A stretch of DNA of 39,580 nt from an uncultured Candidatus Saccharibacteria bacterium (GCA_947090635.1 CAMUOM010000006.1:1-39580), one strand, 5' to 3'; shown: positions 25,515 through 33,887, counted from the stretch's first letter. Notes: generated by a model from the letters alone, not told the origin. Translations and numbers: made by a program.

Positions 25515-26798
25515 ATGCGCTATCAGATAAAACAGCTAACATTTGACAACGGCGTGTCGGGGTTAATAGTTGATATCCCAAATGCCGCCTCAGTCTACTG
25601 TTTACTTAACTTTAGCGGCGGTTACGATGCGGTGGAAGACTACCGGCATAAGCATCAGGTGGCGCACGTACTAGAACATGTTTCGCATTACACACAGGGT
25701 AGAACTGACTCGATGCTAGATGCTTGGTGTCAAAATGGTGCGTGGGCGAATGCGTTTACTGATATTCGCGGCATTAATTATGAAGTTGAGTGCCCGCGGT
25801 ATGACGTGGCGCGAGTGCTCGATTTGATGGCGCAAATGTTGGAGCGGCCGGATGTTACTGCGGAATATCTGGCGTGTGAGAAGAAGAATATTATTAATGA
25901 GCTAAACGCTCGCATCGGGCGAGACCAATATTGGTTGACTCATGAAGCGAAGGCTTGGCTTGGTCATTATAGTTTACAAGCACGGGACGCTATTGCTACG
26001 CTTGATGACATTACATTAGAGGACGTTCAGCAGTATCGCGAAAGAGTTTTTACCACAGATAATTTACGTTTCATTGTGGCGGGCGACTTTAGCGGCGACC
26101 ATACCGTGGCCGATCGCTTGCGTGGGCTGGGTTTGCCACGTGGCGTTCGTCCTGAGCGGCCAATCTTACAAGCGCCCGATGGCACACAGAGCTACACTGG
26201 TGGGCACAAGCCGACACAGCTGGTCGCGTTGGGGCTAGACTTTATTTTGCGGCGGCCACTGAGCTTTTATGAGGCTCAAGTGCGCGACTTAGCGCGATTT
26301 TGGCTGTTCCGCGGCTATAGTTCGCGGGTGTTTGGCGAGGCGCAGGCTAAGGGGTGGTCAACTTACATTGCAGGCGCTGGCCTTGATGACAATAGCAATA
26401 TTGCGGAGCCACTGTACATCTTGACGCGCTGTAAGCCGGATTATATGGTTGATATTATACGGCTAATTGGACACGCTTTGGTTGAGCTGAGACGTGGCGA
26501 ACTACCGCAGGCTGAGTTAGCACGTGTGAAGTCAAGCGTGATTGGGCGTGAGTCGATGGCTTACGAGACGGCGCCTGATGTTGTGCGGGCGATTAGTAAG
26601 CGTTATTTTGCTAGCGGCGAGGTAGTGGACTTGAATGCTGCGCCAGAGATAATTCACAATATTACTGTGGCAGATATTCAGCAATTAGTGCAAGAAATTT
26701 TGGCGGATAATTCGCGCCTATTGGGTGTTTTTGGTGATGTAACCGAGGCTCAGGTTAAGGACGCGGTGGCAGCGCTGGATGCGGCGCTGAAGCATTAA
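25515..26798 (+). CDS. M16-family zinc metallopeptidase
   Basis: 427 aa. The inverted zinc-binding motif HxxEH is intact at His51-Val-Leu-Glu54-His55, and a distal zinc-ligand Glu lies in EKKNIINELN (Glu129), at the spacing expected for M16 (pitrilysin/processing-peptidase) enzymes. The second half, from about residue 200, is the inactive M16 C-terminal domain. There is no signal peptide, so it is probably cytoplasmic, where such enzymes degrade or process short peptides. The length equals the YmxG/PqqL-small class of single-chain bacterial M16 peptidases. It has its own promoter and a Shine-Dalgarno site and is flanked by terminators, so it is monocistronic. Confidence 0.88.
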   Translation: MRYQIKQLTFDNGVSGLIVDIPNAASVYCLLNFSGGYDAVEDYRHKHQVAHVLEHVSHYTQGRTDSMLDAWCQNGAWANAFTDIRGINYEVECPRYDVARVLDLMAQMLERPDVTAEYLACEKKNIINELNARIGRDQYWLTHEAKAWLGHYSLQARDAIATLDDITLEDVQQYRERVFTTDNLRFIVAGDFSGDHTVADRLRGLGLPRGVRPERPILQAPDGTQSYTGGHKPTQLVALGLDFILRRPLSFYEAQVRDLARFWLFRGYSSRVFGEAQAKGWSTYIAGAGLDDNSNIAEPLYILTRCKPDYMVDIIRLIGHALVELRRGELPQAELARVKSSVIGRESMAYETAPDVVRAISKRYFASGEVVDLNAAPEIIHNITVADIQQLVQEILADNSRLLGVFGDVTEAQVKDAVAALDAALKH

Positions 26799-26860
26799 GC
26801 TGCTAGCGACGGACGGGGCTTTATTAAGTTAGTTCACTATACGTCCATACGACCATAATT

Positions 26861-26886
26861 AAATCCCAGCCTTATGGCTGGGATTT
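26861..26886. terminator. Bidirectional terminator between the M16 peptidase and lepB genes
   Basis: An 11-bp perfect stem, AAATCCCAGCC / GGCTGGGATTT with loop TTAT, lies between convergent genes. The A/T ends act as a U-tract on both strands. Confidence 0.88.
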
Positions 26887-26900
26887 AGGGTTAAGCTTAG

Positions 26901-27596
26901 TTAAAATAGCTTGATTTTATTGATTGGCCAGAGGCGAACGCCAACCGGGCCAACGATGTTTTCAAATGGAATGGTGCCGAGGCTTGGCCGGCCGCCGCCA
27001 TTGCGGCTGTCGGTGGAGTAGTTGCCATAACGGTGGTCGCCATCCACAAAGATTTCGCCTTGTGGCACAGTGATATCAGTGCCTTCGCCGGCAACACATG
27101 GGTTGACCTCTTTATCATTCGGTGCCAAGTTCTTGAAAGTTGGGTATGGGTCAAAGCCCTCGGGATGCTCTTGGTTGTAGATGTAGAGGTGACAGTTTTT
27201 TACTACCACACGCTCGCCCGGCAGACCAGTGACGCGCTTCACCACATATTCTGGCTGGCCTACGCTCGTAAGAGCTGTACTCTTAAAGACGATAATGTCG
27301 CCGCGCTTTGGTATGTACGGTTGACCTTGTAAGCGCGCGAAGGTGACTGGTAGGCGGTTAACCAACACGCGGTCGCTGCCGTTTTGACCTTCTAGGGTTG
27401 GCTCCATACTAGGCCCCACGACGTCGAAACTCTGAAAAATGTAATTGTTGATGGCCCAAGCGCCGATGACGACGGCGACAATAAAGCCGAAAATACGGCT
27501 AAAATCATGCCAAGCGTTCTTGGCTGAGGCGCGGTCCATTGGCCTTGGTTCTTCCACGGGCTGCAGTTTTAGCGGTTTATCTGCATTGGTATTCAC
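26901..27596 (-). CDS. lepB: Type I signal peptidase
   Basis: 231 aa. It cleaves Sec signal peptides, a necessary step for the many exported proteins in this window. One membrane segment at about residues 34-53 (IFGFIVAVVIGAWAINNYIF). The catalytic Ser63 is in GPSMEPTL and the general base Lys120 in YVVKRVTGLPGE. A GDHRYGNYSTDSR box near the C-terminus corresponds to family box E. The GTG start is 7 nt downstream of a TACAAT -10 box on the minus strand. It is divergent from the 27667 gene, with the two promoters in 70 nt. Confidence 0.95.
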   Translation of the reverse strand: MNTNADKPLKLQPVEEPRPMDRASAKNAWHDFSRIFGFIVAVVIGAWAINNYIFQSFDVVGPSMEPTLEGQNGSDRVLVNRLPVTFARLQGQPYIPKRGDIIVFKSTALTSVGQPEYVVKRVTGLPGERVVVKNCHLYIYNQEHPEGFDPYPTFKNLAPNDKEVNPCVAGEGTDITVPQGEIFVDGDHRYGNYSTDSRNGGGRPSLGTIPFENIVGPVGVRLWPINKIKLF

Positions 27597-27603
27597 TCTA
27601 TCT

Positions 27604-27656
27604 ATTGTAGCGCAACTATAAGCATTTTGTCCAGAACTCGCGCGGTATGTTATAAT
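27604..27656. promoter_or_regulatory. Divergent promoter pair, lepB and the 27667 membrane protein
   Basis: On the minus strand, TACAAT (complement of 27604-27609) ends 7 nt before the lepB GTG. On the plus strand, TTGTCC (about 27627-27632), an 18-nt spacer and TGT-TATAAT (27651-27656) end 10 nt before the ATG. Both transcripts should be leaderless or nearly so. Confidence 0.65.
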
Positions 27657-27666
27657 GTAATTATCT

Positions 27667-28521
27667 ATGGCGGATTTTATACATTCGGTACATCACCACG
27701 GCTGGCTTGCGCTGGTGACACATGTGGTGGCAAACGTGGCACTCGGCTTTTTGATGGTGCTACTGGTGTACTTTTTTAAGACGCCGTGGCTCGCCATTGG
27801 CTTGCTGCTGATTTCGAAGTGGCGCGTGCTAGCGGTGCGACCGCGTTATTGGTGGGCAAATATTTTAAGTTCACTGCCGGACTTGGTGGTCGGGTTGAGT
27901 GTGATTATGCTGGCCGCTTATGTAGGCGACACTTACGAGGGGCTGATTCGCAACGGCATGGCGCCGACGATGGGCACGCTCGGGTGGAGCTTTAACGTTA
28001 ACGCGCTTGAGGTTCAGCTGGGTATTGGTGCGCTGTATGCCATCTGGTTGACGTGGATTAAGCCGCTGTCGAGTGAACGCGCGGTGCTATTTCAGGCTGG
28101 TGTGTGTGAGCTGCTGGGCCTGATGGTGATTTATACGATGTCGAAGGAGACGCTTTGGTTGGCGCTAGTGCTGACTTTTGTCGTGGCGTTTAGTGCTGCG
28201 CGGCAGGCGCTGGGGCAGTACGACGAAAAGTCGCGGTCGCTGCTGGCTTCAGTGTGGGGCGTCTTGATTACCGTTTTAGGTTACGCTTGTTGGCACTGGA
28301 ACGTCATGTATCCGGTGATTTCGCTGTTGATTTTGCTACCGCAGATTGTGATTTTTGTGGCAGTGATTTCGTTTATTACCATCAAGGTGTACAAGGCGTG
28401 GGCGGACGACCGCCACGTGACGTGGGAGGAACTGGGTGCGCCAGTGGTGTTTGCCATTGCCACGACTCTGGCAGTGCTAATCTTCTTCAGTCGCTTGTTT
28501 GATTTGCCGACGCAGCCATAA
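27667..28521 (+). CDS. Polytopic membrane protein of unknown function
   Basis: 284 aa with about seven or eight hydrophobic membrane segments, short charged loops and no recognisable enzymatic motif. The N-terminus is amphipathic (MADFIHSVHHHGWLALVTHV), and the first loops carry KTPWLAIGLLLISKWRVLAVRPRYWWANI. The divergent arrangement with lepB, including interleaved promoters, could reflect shared regulation. I do not recognise the family and assign no function. Confidence 0.75.
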   Translation: MADFIHSVHHHGWLALVTHVVANVALGFLMVLLVYFFKTPWLAIGLLLISKWRVLAVRPRYWWANILSSLPDLVVGLSVIMLAAYVGDTYEGLIRNGMAPTMGTLGWSFNVNALEVQLGIGALYAIWLTWIKPLSSERAVLFQAGVCELLGLMVIYTMSKETLWLALVLTFVVAFSAARQALGQYDEKSRSLLASVWGVLITVLGYACWHWNVMYPVISLLILLPQIVIFVAVISFITIKVYKAWADDRHVTWEELGAPVVFAIATTLAVLIFFSRLFDLPTQP

Positions 28522-28751
28522 CAGAGGTGGCGCGTTAGTCACACTTCCTTGAAAATTGTACAATAAAAATTGTATTCAGTCGCTCGGTGTCGATAGGTGG
28601 TTTTGTCTATTTGGCTTAAGTGAACTTCAAGTATAGCTACACTTGTTTGAGTACATACCATGGGTATCGGGTGCGCATTTCAGCGATAGAAATATCGAAA
28701 AAGGCTGTAACGCATTTCACACCGTTTTACATTGCAACCAAAATAAGTTTG
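28522..28751. other. Intergenic boundary of the AT-rich island
   Basis: The 230 nt hold no gene I can support. A TTGTACAATAAAAATTGTA inverted-repeat-like stretch lies near 28556. Base composition shifts here from GC-balanced to AT-rich, marking the left edge of the restriction-type island. Confidence 0.45.
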
Positions 28752-29918
28752 TTACTTATTGCCCTTAGCTCTATTATGAGTTTTGCAAAGCATCTGACAA
28801 TTTGACTCGTCTGTCGCACCACCTTTGCTCCAAGCTGTTACATGGTCCGCGTCCATTTCGCTCAATTTATAGATACGTTTGGAATTGTTGTCACTACCCA
28901 AAGCGCAAAGCGGACAATTCGATGTATCTTTTTCTTTAGCAGCTTCAGTTTGGCGAGCGTACACTTGTTTTTTTGTTTTCTCGTCAAATACTCGTATGTT
29001 AAGAAGAGTTTTATCGGATTCTCCACCAAGCACATACTCGATAACACCACGTTTATTTTGAACTTGAGAATCCTCCAAAAGCGCAGATACTCGTTCCGTA
29101 ATCTGAGCCTTACTATAGGCATTTTTGTGGTACATAGTGTACAACTTGCCCCATTCTTGGCCACACATTTCATTTCCAGTATAGTCAAATATTGAATCTA
29201 TCCAATCTATTACGGTATCAAAGTGGTTTTTCAACTGTTTAATGTCTGCATCGTTTCTATGTTGAGCCATATAATCGTCAATTTTTCCATCACTCACCCA
29301 GTCTAGAGCAGTTTCAAGAATTGCTTGACGTTTAGGATCGCCTTTCACATATGTTTGCCACATATTCATCTTAGAATTAGAAGTATTTGAAAATTCTTCC
29401 TTAGCAAGCGTTACAAAACTACCATGATAAGCCGCATTTCTTAGTTCTTGTTTCACTAGCGGAACTCCGGCAATGTTAATAGTCTCAAACCATGCTTCAA
29501 TTTCTGAAGGCGTTCCTTCGCATACGTAAATTGTAAGCTTTGTATTACTAATTAAATCTTGCTCATCTTTGGAAAGACTGTTGAAATATTTTGGTTTGCC
29601 ATCACGTTCAACGGCAAAAGGCCACGATTGATTAACAAAACGTGCGAATGATGTAATACGCTGCTGCCCATCTAATACTTCATACATTCCGTCATTATTC
29701 TTCACAAAATAAATTAAGCCAAGAGGATAACCTTTGAGCAGAGAATCGACAACAGCAACATCTTTTTTACCATCACCATAAATATAATTTCTTTGATACT
29801 CAGGCTGAATAATAAGCTTACCATCTAAACCGAATAGGCCCTTATCTTCGTTTTTATCGTAAATAAAGCCTTTGCAAATATCTCCAACTGTCCAATCAGT
29901 TACAAGTGTTGTTTTCAT
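28752..29918 (-). CDS. DUF262 nuclease with C-terminal HNH domain (GmrSD/restriction type)
   Basis: 388 aa. The N-terminal DUF262 (ParB/Srx-like NTPase) domain shows IQPEYQRNYIY and the hallmark DGQQRITSFARF at about residues 80-92. The C-terminal HNH zinc-finger nuclease is CPLC ... MDADHVTAWSKGGATDESNCQMLCKTHNRAKG. DUF262-HNH proteins include the GmrSD type IV restriction enzymes and other phage-defence nucleases. The gene lies directly downstream of the methyltransferase on the same strand, so it may act as its restriction partner. AGAGGT precedes the ATG. Codon use and base composition are AT-rich compared with flanking genes, suggesting acquisition by transfer. Confidence 0.88.
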   Translation of the reverse strand: MKTTLVTDWTVGDICKGFIYDKNEDKGLFGLDGKLIIQPEYQRNYIYGDGKKDVAVVDSLLKGYPLGLIYFVKNNDGMYEVLDGQQRITSFARFVNQSWPFAVERDGKPKYFNSLSKDEQDLISNTKLTIYVCEGTPSEIEAWFETINIAGVPLVKQELRNAAYHGSFVTLAKEEFSNTSNSKMNMWQTYVKGDPKRQAILETALDWVSDGKIDDYMAQHRNDADIKQLKNHFDTVIDWIDSIFDYTGNEMCGQEWGKLYTMYHKNAYSKAQITERVSALLEDSQVQNKRGVIEYVLGGESDKTLLNIRVFDEKTKKQVYARQTEAAKEKDTSNCPLCALGSDNNSKRIYKLSEMDADHVTAWSKGGATDESNCQMLCKTHNRAKGNK

Positions 29919-30033
29919 AACTAGTTACCTCTGCTTTCCTTATTAGTATTCTGACATAAGTTTTCTTTCCATTAATAGTGCAGTCATTTATAAGCCCATT
30001 TTGTAAATTTGTTGCTAGTGGGAAAATAACTTC
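29896..30033 (-). pseudogene. Second EcoRI-methylase-like C-terminal tail in another frame
   Basis: Past the main methyltransferase stop (30033), a different frame stays open to a TGA at 29896, overlapping the nuclease start. It ends GLINDCTINGKKTYVRILIRK, closely resembling the main frame's own ending GMIKNAEGKINGHPTYARITI. It is either a remnant of a duplicated C-terminus or an alternative tail reachable by slippage in the GA tract upstream. Confidence 0.5.
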
Positions 30034-31186
30034 TACAGGCGTCTTTTGCGCATGATTGTTATTCTCGCGTAAGTAGGATGCCCATTTATTTTTCCTTCTG
30101 CGTTCTTTATCATTCCCGGAATCGATGTTGTACAAGGATACGAAAGTATGGTTGTACTCTCTCTCTCTCTCGTGAAGACTAGATCTTTGCCGTCCTCACC
30201 TTTTCTAAACGCTACGATATCGAACTGGTCTGGATTATATTTGTCCATAAACGTAATAGGCACACCCATCACACCGTCATAATCTGAAGGTATACATTCG
30301 GTAAATGGAACTTCAATTGCATCGTAGTTGTCGTAATGAGGGTACTCGAGTTTGCCATAGTCTTTTTCAAGCTTTTTCTGCAATTTTTTGTTGAATTTAA
30401 GATTATGTTCCATTGTGTCAAGTATCAGATGCTCGTGACGCTTTCCGTGGTCAATATTGGTGAACCATCCAACATTACGAAATTTCACTAAGCCTGTATT
30501 ATCATCGTAAACACCATCAGCAAAATTTCTAATAGAATCATTAGAAATTTTAAAGAACGCGTTTCCACCAGAAAAACCAGGTCCGAGCCAAATTTTATTA
30601 TCACTTAATAGAGGGAAGACATCTTTATAAGTAATAACATTTTTATTCCCTATAATTACAAACTGCTTATTGGCTTCTAAAATCCATGCTAAAAACTCTC
30701 TAAAGAGTGAAAAGGGTGGGTTGGTAATAATAATATCTGCCTCGTCACGAAGCTTCTTTACTTCACTACTTCTAAAGTCGCCATCACCTTTAAGATATCC
30801 GGTAATTCAATGTCGTCAGTATCAACCGTGCCATTGCCATCTGTATCGCGAGTTAGAGTAAAAAGTTTACCGTGCGTATCATGTTGTTGTGGATTATACA
30901 AAGGCGACTTGAGCTCAAATAATGTAGGCTGTTTATTTGCTACTCCTTGTGCATAAGAAGTTGAAATAAGCTTTTTTATACCAAGCCTTGTAAAATTTGA
31001 TGCAAAATATTTAGTGAAATTAGACCATTCTGGATCATCACAGGGGAGAAGAATCGTTTTATCTTTGAATACCTCGGGATTATATTCAATATAGGCATTC
31101 ATTTCTGCTTCTATATCACTATATTGGGTATAAAATTCGTCGTTCTTCGCGTTTCTAGCGGCGCTTAGGCTTGAATTATCAGCCAT
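30033..31186 (-). pseudogene. EcoRI-family adenine-specific DNA methyltransferase, frameshifted
   Basis: The N-terminal part (31186 to about 30790) reads NAKNDEFYTQYSDIEAEMNAY ... CDDPEWSNFTKYFASNF, the start of M.EcoRI-type N6-adenine methyltransferases, then runs into a premature stop at 30758. The rest is in the -1 frame and complete: GDGDFRSSEV, catalytic TNPPFSLFREF, GNKNVITYKD, WLGPGFSGGNAFF, WFTNIDHGKRHE, YDAIEV, YDGVMGVPITFMDKYNPDQFDIV and the terminal INGHPTYARITI. One extra A in the AAA at 30789-30791 would restore a single protein of about 383 aa. The alternatives are a real inactivating mutation, recoding, or a sequencing error. It would protect host DNA from the downstream DUF262-HNH nuclease. 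GAGGTGA precedes the ATG. Confidence 0.85.
30157..30171 (-). repeat. (GA)7 dinucleotide tract inside the methyltransferase gene
   Basis: On the plus strand this is seven CT units plus C. In the coding strand it encodes TREREREST-type codons in the C-terminal third of the methyltransferase. Loss of one unit moves translation into a frame that stays open to 29896. Confidence 0.9.
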
Positions 31187-31275
31187 TATTTGTCACCTCG
31201 TTTAGTAGTTTCTTATTGTTGGACTTGCTATGATATATTGGCATAAACAACATCGTTTCACATTTATATGTATGC

Positions 31276-31304
31276 ATAGTACCATGTTATAAGATTGTTT
31301 TCAA
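31276..31304 (-). promoter_or_regulatory. Promoter of the methyltransferase-nuclease operon
   Basis: On the minus strand: TTGAAA, a 17-nt spacer and TACTAT. The leader is about 85 nt, with GAGGTGA before the ATG. This is unlike the leaderless style of neighbouring core genes. Confidence 0.6.
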
Positions 31305-31378
31305 TATGTAGTCAGTGTATAAATTTATATTTACTTTTAAGCACTTGACATTGAGCAAACACTCCCCACGTGGTTCGT

Positions 31379-32218
31379 TTAAGCGGCGCGTTGTAGGACG
31401 AGGGTGAACGGCGCCCTTGAGACGACTTCAAGTCCGCTCCTAGCGGCTCGGTCGGCCACTTGGTCGAGCTGGTGGGTTTCCATTTCCATTATCAGGTAGC
31501 CGTGCGGCGTGAGGTAGTTACGCGCGACGGCGACGAGCTCAAGCATTAGGCAGTTGCCGTGGTCGTAAGTGTAGAGCGCGAGGTTCGGCTCGTGCGCTAG
31601 CTCAGGCGAGTAGTCGGCGCGCCGGTCGTAGTCGAGGTACGGCAGGTTGGCAAGGATAAAGTCGAAGTGTCCCGTGATATTATTAAATAAGTTCGAGTTG
31701 ACGAAGGTAATTTTATTGTCTACGTGGTAGCGGCCGGCGTTGAGTTCGGCGACGGGCAGTGCTTCTTGGCTGATGTCGCTGGCGGTCACTCTGAGGTTGG
31801 GCAGTTCAAGCTGCGCTGTGATGGCGAGGCAGCCTGAGCCAGTGCCGACGTCCAACAATGTGCTGTGTTGGTCGGGGTGGTAGAGCTGCTTTAGAGTCTC
31901 AATTATAACTTCACTCTCTGGGCGCGGAATCAGTGTGGCGGGCGTGACGGTGAAGTCGCGGCCATAAAATGCTTTGTGGCCGGTGAGATAGGCAACGGGA
32001 ATGTGCCGTGCGCGCTGGGCGATGAGGTCGAAGAAGACAGCGGCGGTCGCGGCGTCAACCACTTGGTCGCCGTGAGCGAGCAGGGTGGTGCGGTCGAGCT
32101 TGGTGGCGCAGGCAAGCAAAAGCTCGGCGTCAAGCCGCGCCGAGTCAATGTGGTGCAGCATAAGGCGCTGCGTACCAGTGGTCAAAAGTTGTTCAATTGT
32201 GAAGTCTGCCAATGCCAC
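31379..32218 (-). CDS. prmC: Release-factor glutamine N5-methyltransferase
   Basis: 279 aa. It methylates the Gln of the GGQ motif in RF1 and RF2, both encoded in this window. An N-terminal helical domain (residues 1-90) precedes the SAM-binding Rossmann fold with LIPRPESE and LLDVGTGSGCLAI. The catalytic tetrapeptide is NLPY (in ILANLPYLD) instead of the usual NPPY, a notable change in the loop that holds the target Gln. The GTG start is 2 nt past the prfA stop, so the genes are translationally coupled in the order prfA-prmC. Confidence 0.93.
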   Translation of the reverse strand: MALADFTIEQLLTTGTQRLMLHHIDSARLDAELLLACATKLDRTTLLAHGDQVVDAATAAVFFDLIAQRARHIPVAYLTGHKAFYGRDFTVTPATLIPRPESEVIIETLKQLYHPDQHSTLLDVGTGSGCLAITAQLELPNLRVTASDISQEALPVAELNAGRYHVDNKITFVNSNLFNNITGHFDFILANLPYLDYDRRADYSPELAHEPNLALYTYDHGNCLMLELVAVARNYLTPHGYLIMEMETHQLDQVADRAARSGLEVVSRAPFTLVLQRAA

Positions 32219-32220
32219 CT

Positions 32221-33291
32221 CTATTTAATCGCCGCCTGTTGCAAGTTTAGTTCGCGTTCGTGAGCGCGGAGGTGTTCGATGATGTCGTCAATTTCGCCAT
32301 TCATCGCGGCCGGCACGTTAGAGCGCGAGTACTTGATGCGGTGGTCGGTGATGCGGTCCTGCGGGAAGTTGTAGGTGCGAATCTTTTCGCTGCGGTCGCC
32401 CGAGCCAATCAAGGCGCGGCGCTCGGCGGTCTCGGCGGCGTTCTGCTTATCAATTTCAATCTGGAGCAAGCGCGAGCGCAAGACTTCCATGGCCTTCTTC
32501 TTGTTTTCAATCTGTGAGCGGCCGTCTTGGTTGGTGACAATCAGGCCGGTCGGTAAGTAAGTGATGCGCACAGCGGAGTCGGTGGTGTTGACGCCCTGGC
32601 CGCCTTTGCCGGAACTGCGGTAGATGTCGATGCGGAGGTCCTTCGGGTCGATGTCAATGTCGGCTTCGGACGCTTCAGGTAGTACGGCAACAGTGGCGGT
32701 GCTGGTGTGAATGCGGCCCTGCGACTCGGTGACGGGCACGCGTTGTACACGGTGGACGCCGGATTCAAACTTGAGTTGGGCGTATGGCTCGTCACCCGTC
32801 ACCTTAAAGACTACCTCTTTAATGCCGCCGGCGTCGTTGGCGCTTTCGGTCATAATCTCAGTTTTGAGGTGATGAGTCTCGGCGTAGCGGAGGTACATTT
32901 TGAGCAATTCGCTAGCAAAGAGCGAAGCTTCGTCGCCACCCGCGCCAGCGCGGATTTCCATAATGACGTTTTTGTCGTCGTTTGGGTCGTGCGGGGCGAG
33001 CAAGGTGTTGATGGCGTCGTTGATTTGTACCAGTTGCGCCTCGAGGTCAGGAATTTCGGCTTGTGCCAGCTCGGCCAGCTCGTCGCTACCAGTGGCGAGC
33101 TCTTTGGCCTCTTCTAGTTGGTGATGCAGTTCATTGCGGCGTTCCGCCTTCGCCAAAATGTCGCTGATTTCTGCCAGCCGCTTGGCCTTTTTGCTGTACT
33201 GCGGGTCAGAGAAGGCCTGCGGGTCGGCCATAAATTGCTCGAGCTCGGCTTGCTCGCGCTTTAGTTCATCAAGATTGATTGCAATTTCCAT
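32221..33291 (-). CDS. prfA: Peptide chain release factor 1
   Basis: 356 aa. It terminates at UAA and UAG. The codon-reading PxT tripeptide is seen as PVT in RVQRVPVTESQGRIH, and the GGQ motif is in SSGKGGQGVNTTDSAVRITY. The ATG at 33291 (MEIAINLDELKREQ) is preferred to the upstream frame extension because a TGG-TATAAT -10 box (complement of 33298-33306) lies 6 nt before it, placing the transcription start on the start codon. prmC follows directly. Confidence 0.96.
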   Translation of the reverse strand: MEIAINLDELKREQAELEQFMADPQAFSDPQYSKKAKRLAEISDILAKAERRNELHHQLEEAKELATGSDELAELAQAEIPDLEAQLVQINDAINTLLAPHDPNDDKNVIMEIRAGAGGDEASLFASELLKMYLRYAETHHLKTEIMTESANDAGGIKEVVFKVTGDEPYAQLKFESGVHRVQRVPVTESQGRIHTSTATVAVLPEASEADIDIDPKDLRIDIYRSSGKGGQGVNTTDSAVRITYLPTGLIVTNQDGRSQIENKKKAMEVLRSRLLQIEIDKQNAAETAERRALIGSGDRSEKIRTYNFPQDRITDHRIKYSRSNVPAAMNGEIDDIIEHLRAHERELNLQQAAIK

Positions 33292-33297
33292 AATATT

Positions 33298-33306
33298 ATT
33301 ATACCA
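33298..33306 (-). promoter_or_regulatory. Leaderless promoter of prfA-prmC
   Basis: On the minus strand TGG-TATAAT ends 6 nt before the ATG. It sits right downstream of the rpmE terminator. Confidence 0.7.
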
Positions 33307-33319
33307 GATATGAGCGGGC

Positions 33320-33353
33320 AAAATAAAACTACCCCTAACGGCGTCAGGGGTAG
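33320..33353 (-). terminator. Rho-independent terminator of rpmE
   Basis: On the minus strand a CTACCCCT / AGGGGTAG stem (loop of 9) is followed by TTTTATTTT. Confidence 0.85.
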
Positions 33354-33366
33354 CAATGCGGACAGG

Positions 33367-33720
33367 CTAAGCCTCGAGTTCAGCCTTGGCTTTGGCAGCC
33401 TCGGCCTCAGCTTTGGCCTTAGCGGCAGCCTTTGCAGCAGCAACCCGCTTGGCTTGAGCTTCCTTAAGTTCTTTTGCAGCCTTCATCTTGGCGGCAAAGC
33501 GATCAACACGACCTTCGGTGTCGATAATCTTCTCTTCACCAGTGAAGAATGGGTGGCTCGCTGAAGAAATGTGGAGCTTGATTAGCGGGTACTCGTTGCC
33601 GTCCTCCCACTTGGTGGTCTCGTTTGATGGAGCGGTTGACTTCGTCAAAAATGAGAAGTGTGCGGCTTCGTCTTCAAAAACTACCAAGCGATAGTCCTGT
33701 GGATGAATACTTGTCTTCAT
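33367..33720 (-). CDS. rpmE2: Ribosomal protein bL31 (type B) with Ala/Lys-rich C-terminal extension
   Basis: 117 aa. Residues 1-80 match type B bL31: MKTSIHPQDYRLVVFED, WEDGNEYPLIKLHISSASHPFFTG and DTEGRVDRF. The zinc-binding Cys of type A proteins are absent. About 35 extra residues of Ala/Lys/Glu repeats (AAAKAKAEAEAAKAKAELEA) form a probable helical tail not found in the standard protein. A TAAAAT -10 box on the minus strand ends 9 nt before the ATG, with no Shine-Dalgarno site. Confidence 0.92.
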   Translation of the reverse strand: MKTSIHPQDYRLVVFEDEAAHFSFLTKSTAPSNETTKWEDGNEYPLIKLHISSASHPFFTGEEKIIDTEGRVDRFAAKMKAAKELKEAQAKRVAAAKAAAKAKAEAEAAKAKAELEA

Positions 33721-33854
33721 ATCTACTATATTTTACCGCATTTATTTTGAAATGTCAAAGCGCGCGGCGCGCGACAGCGGTTAGCTAGGCTGGCGGGCGG
33801 GTGATGGGGTGGAATTTTGCTTGTGGCGAGCAGTTTAATGAATTGCGCGTGGCA

Positions 33855-33879
33855 CTATAAAACCCCGCCGAGGCGGGGT
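33855..33879 (-). terminator. Rho-independent terminator of the coiled-coil protein gene
   Basis: On the minus strand an ACCCCGCC / GGCGGGGT stem is followed by TTTTATAG. Confidence 0.85.
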
Positions 33880-33887
33880 GGTGGTGA

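Noticed and set aside
28620..28805. 61-codon plus-strand frame in the AT-rich boundary
   Set aside because: No Shine-Dalgarno or leaderless promoter; it overlaps the end of the DUF262-HNH gene.
30758..30800. Programmed -1 ribosomal frameshift in the methyltransferase
   Set aside because: The site CTTAAAG does not form a proper X-XXY-YYZ heptamer and no strong downstream structure is evident. A one-base deletion is simpler.
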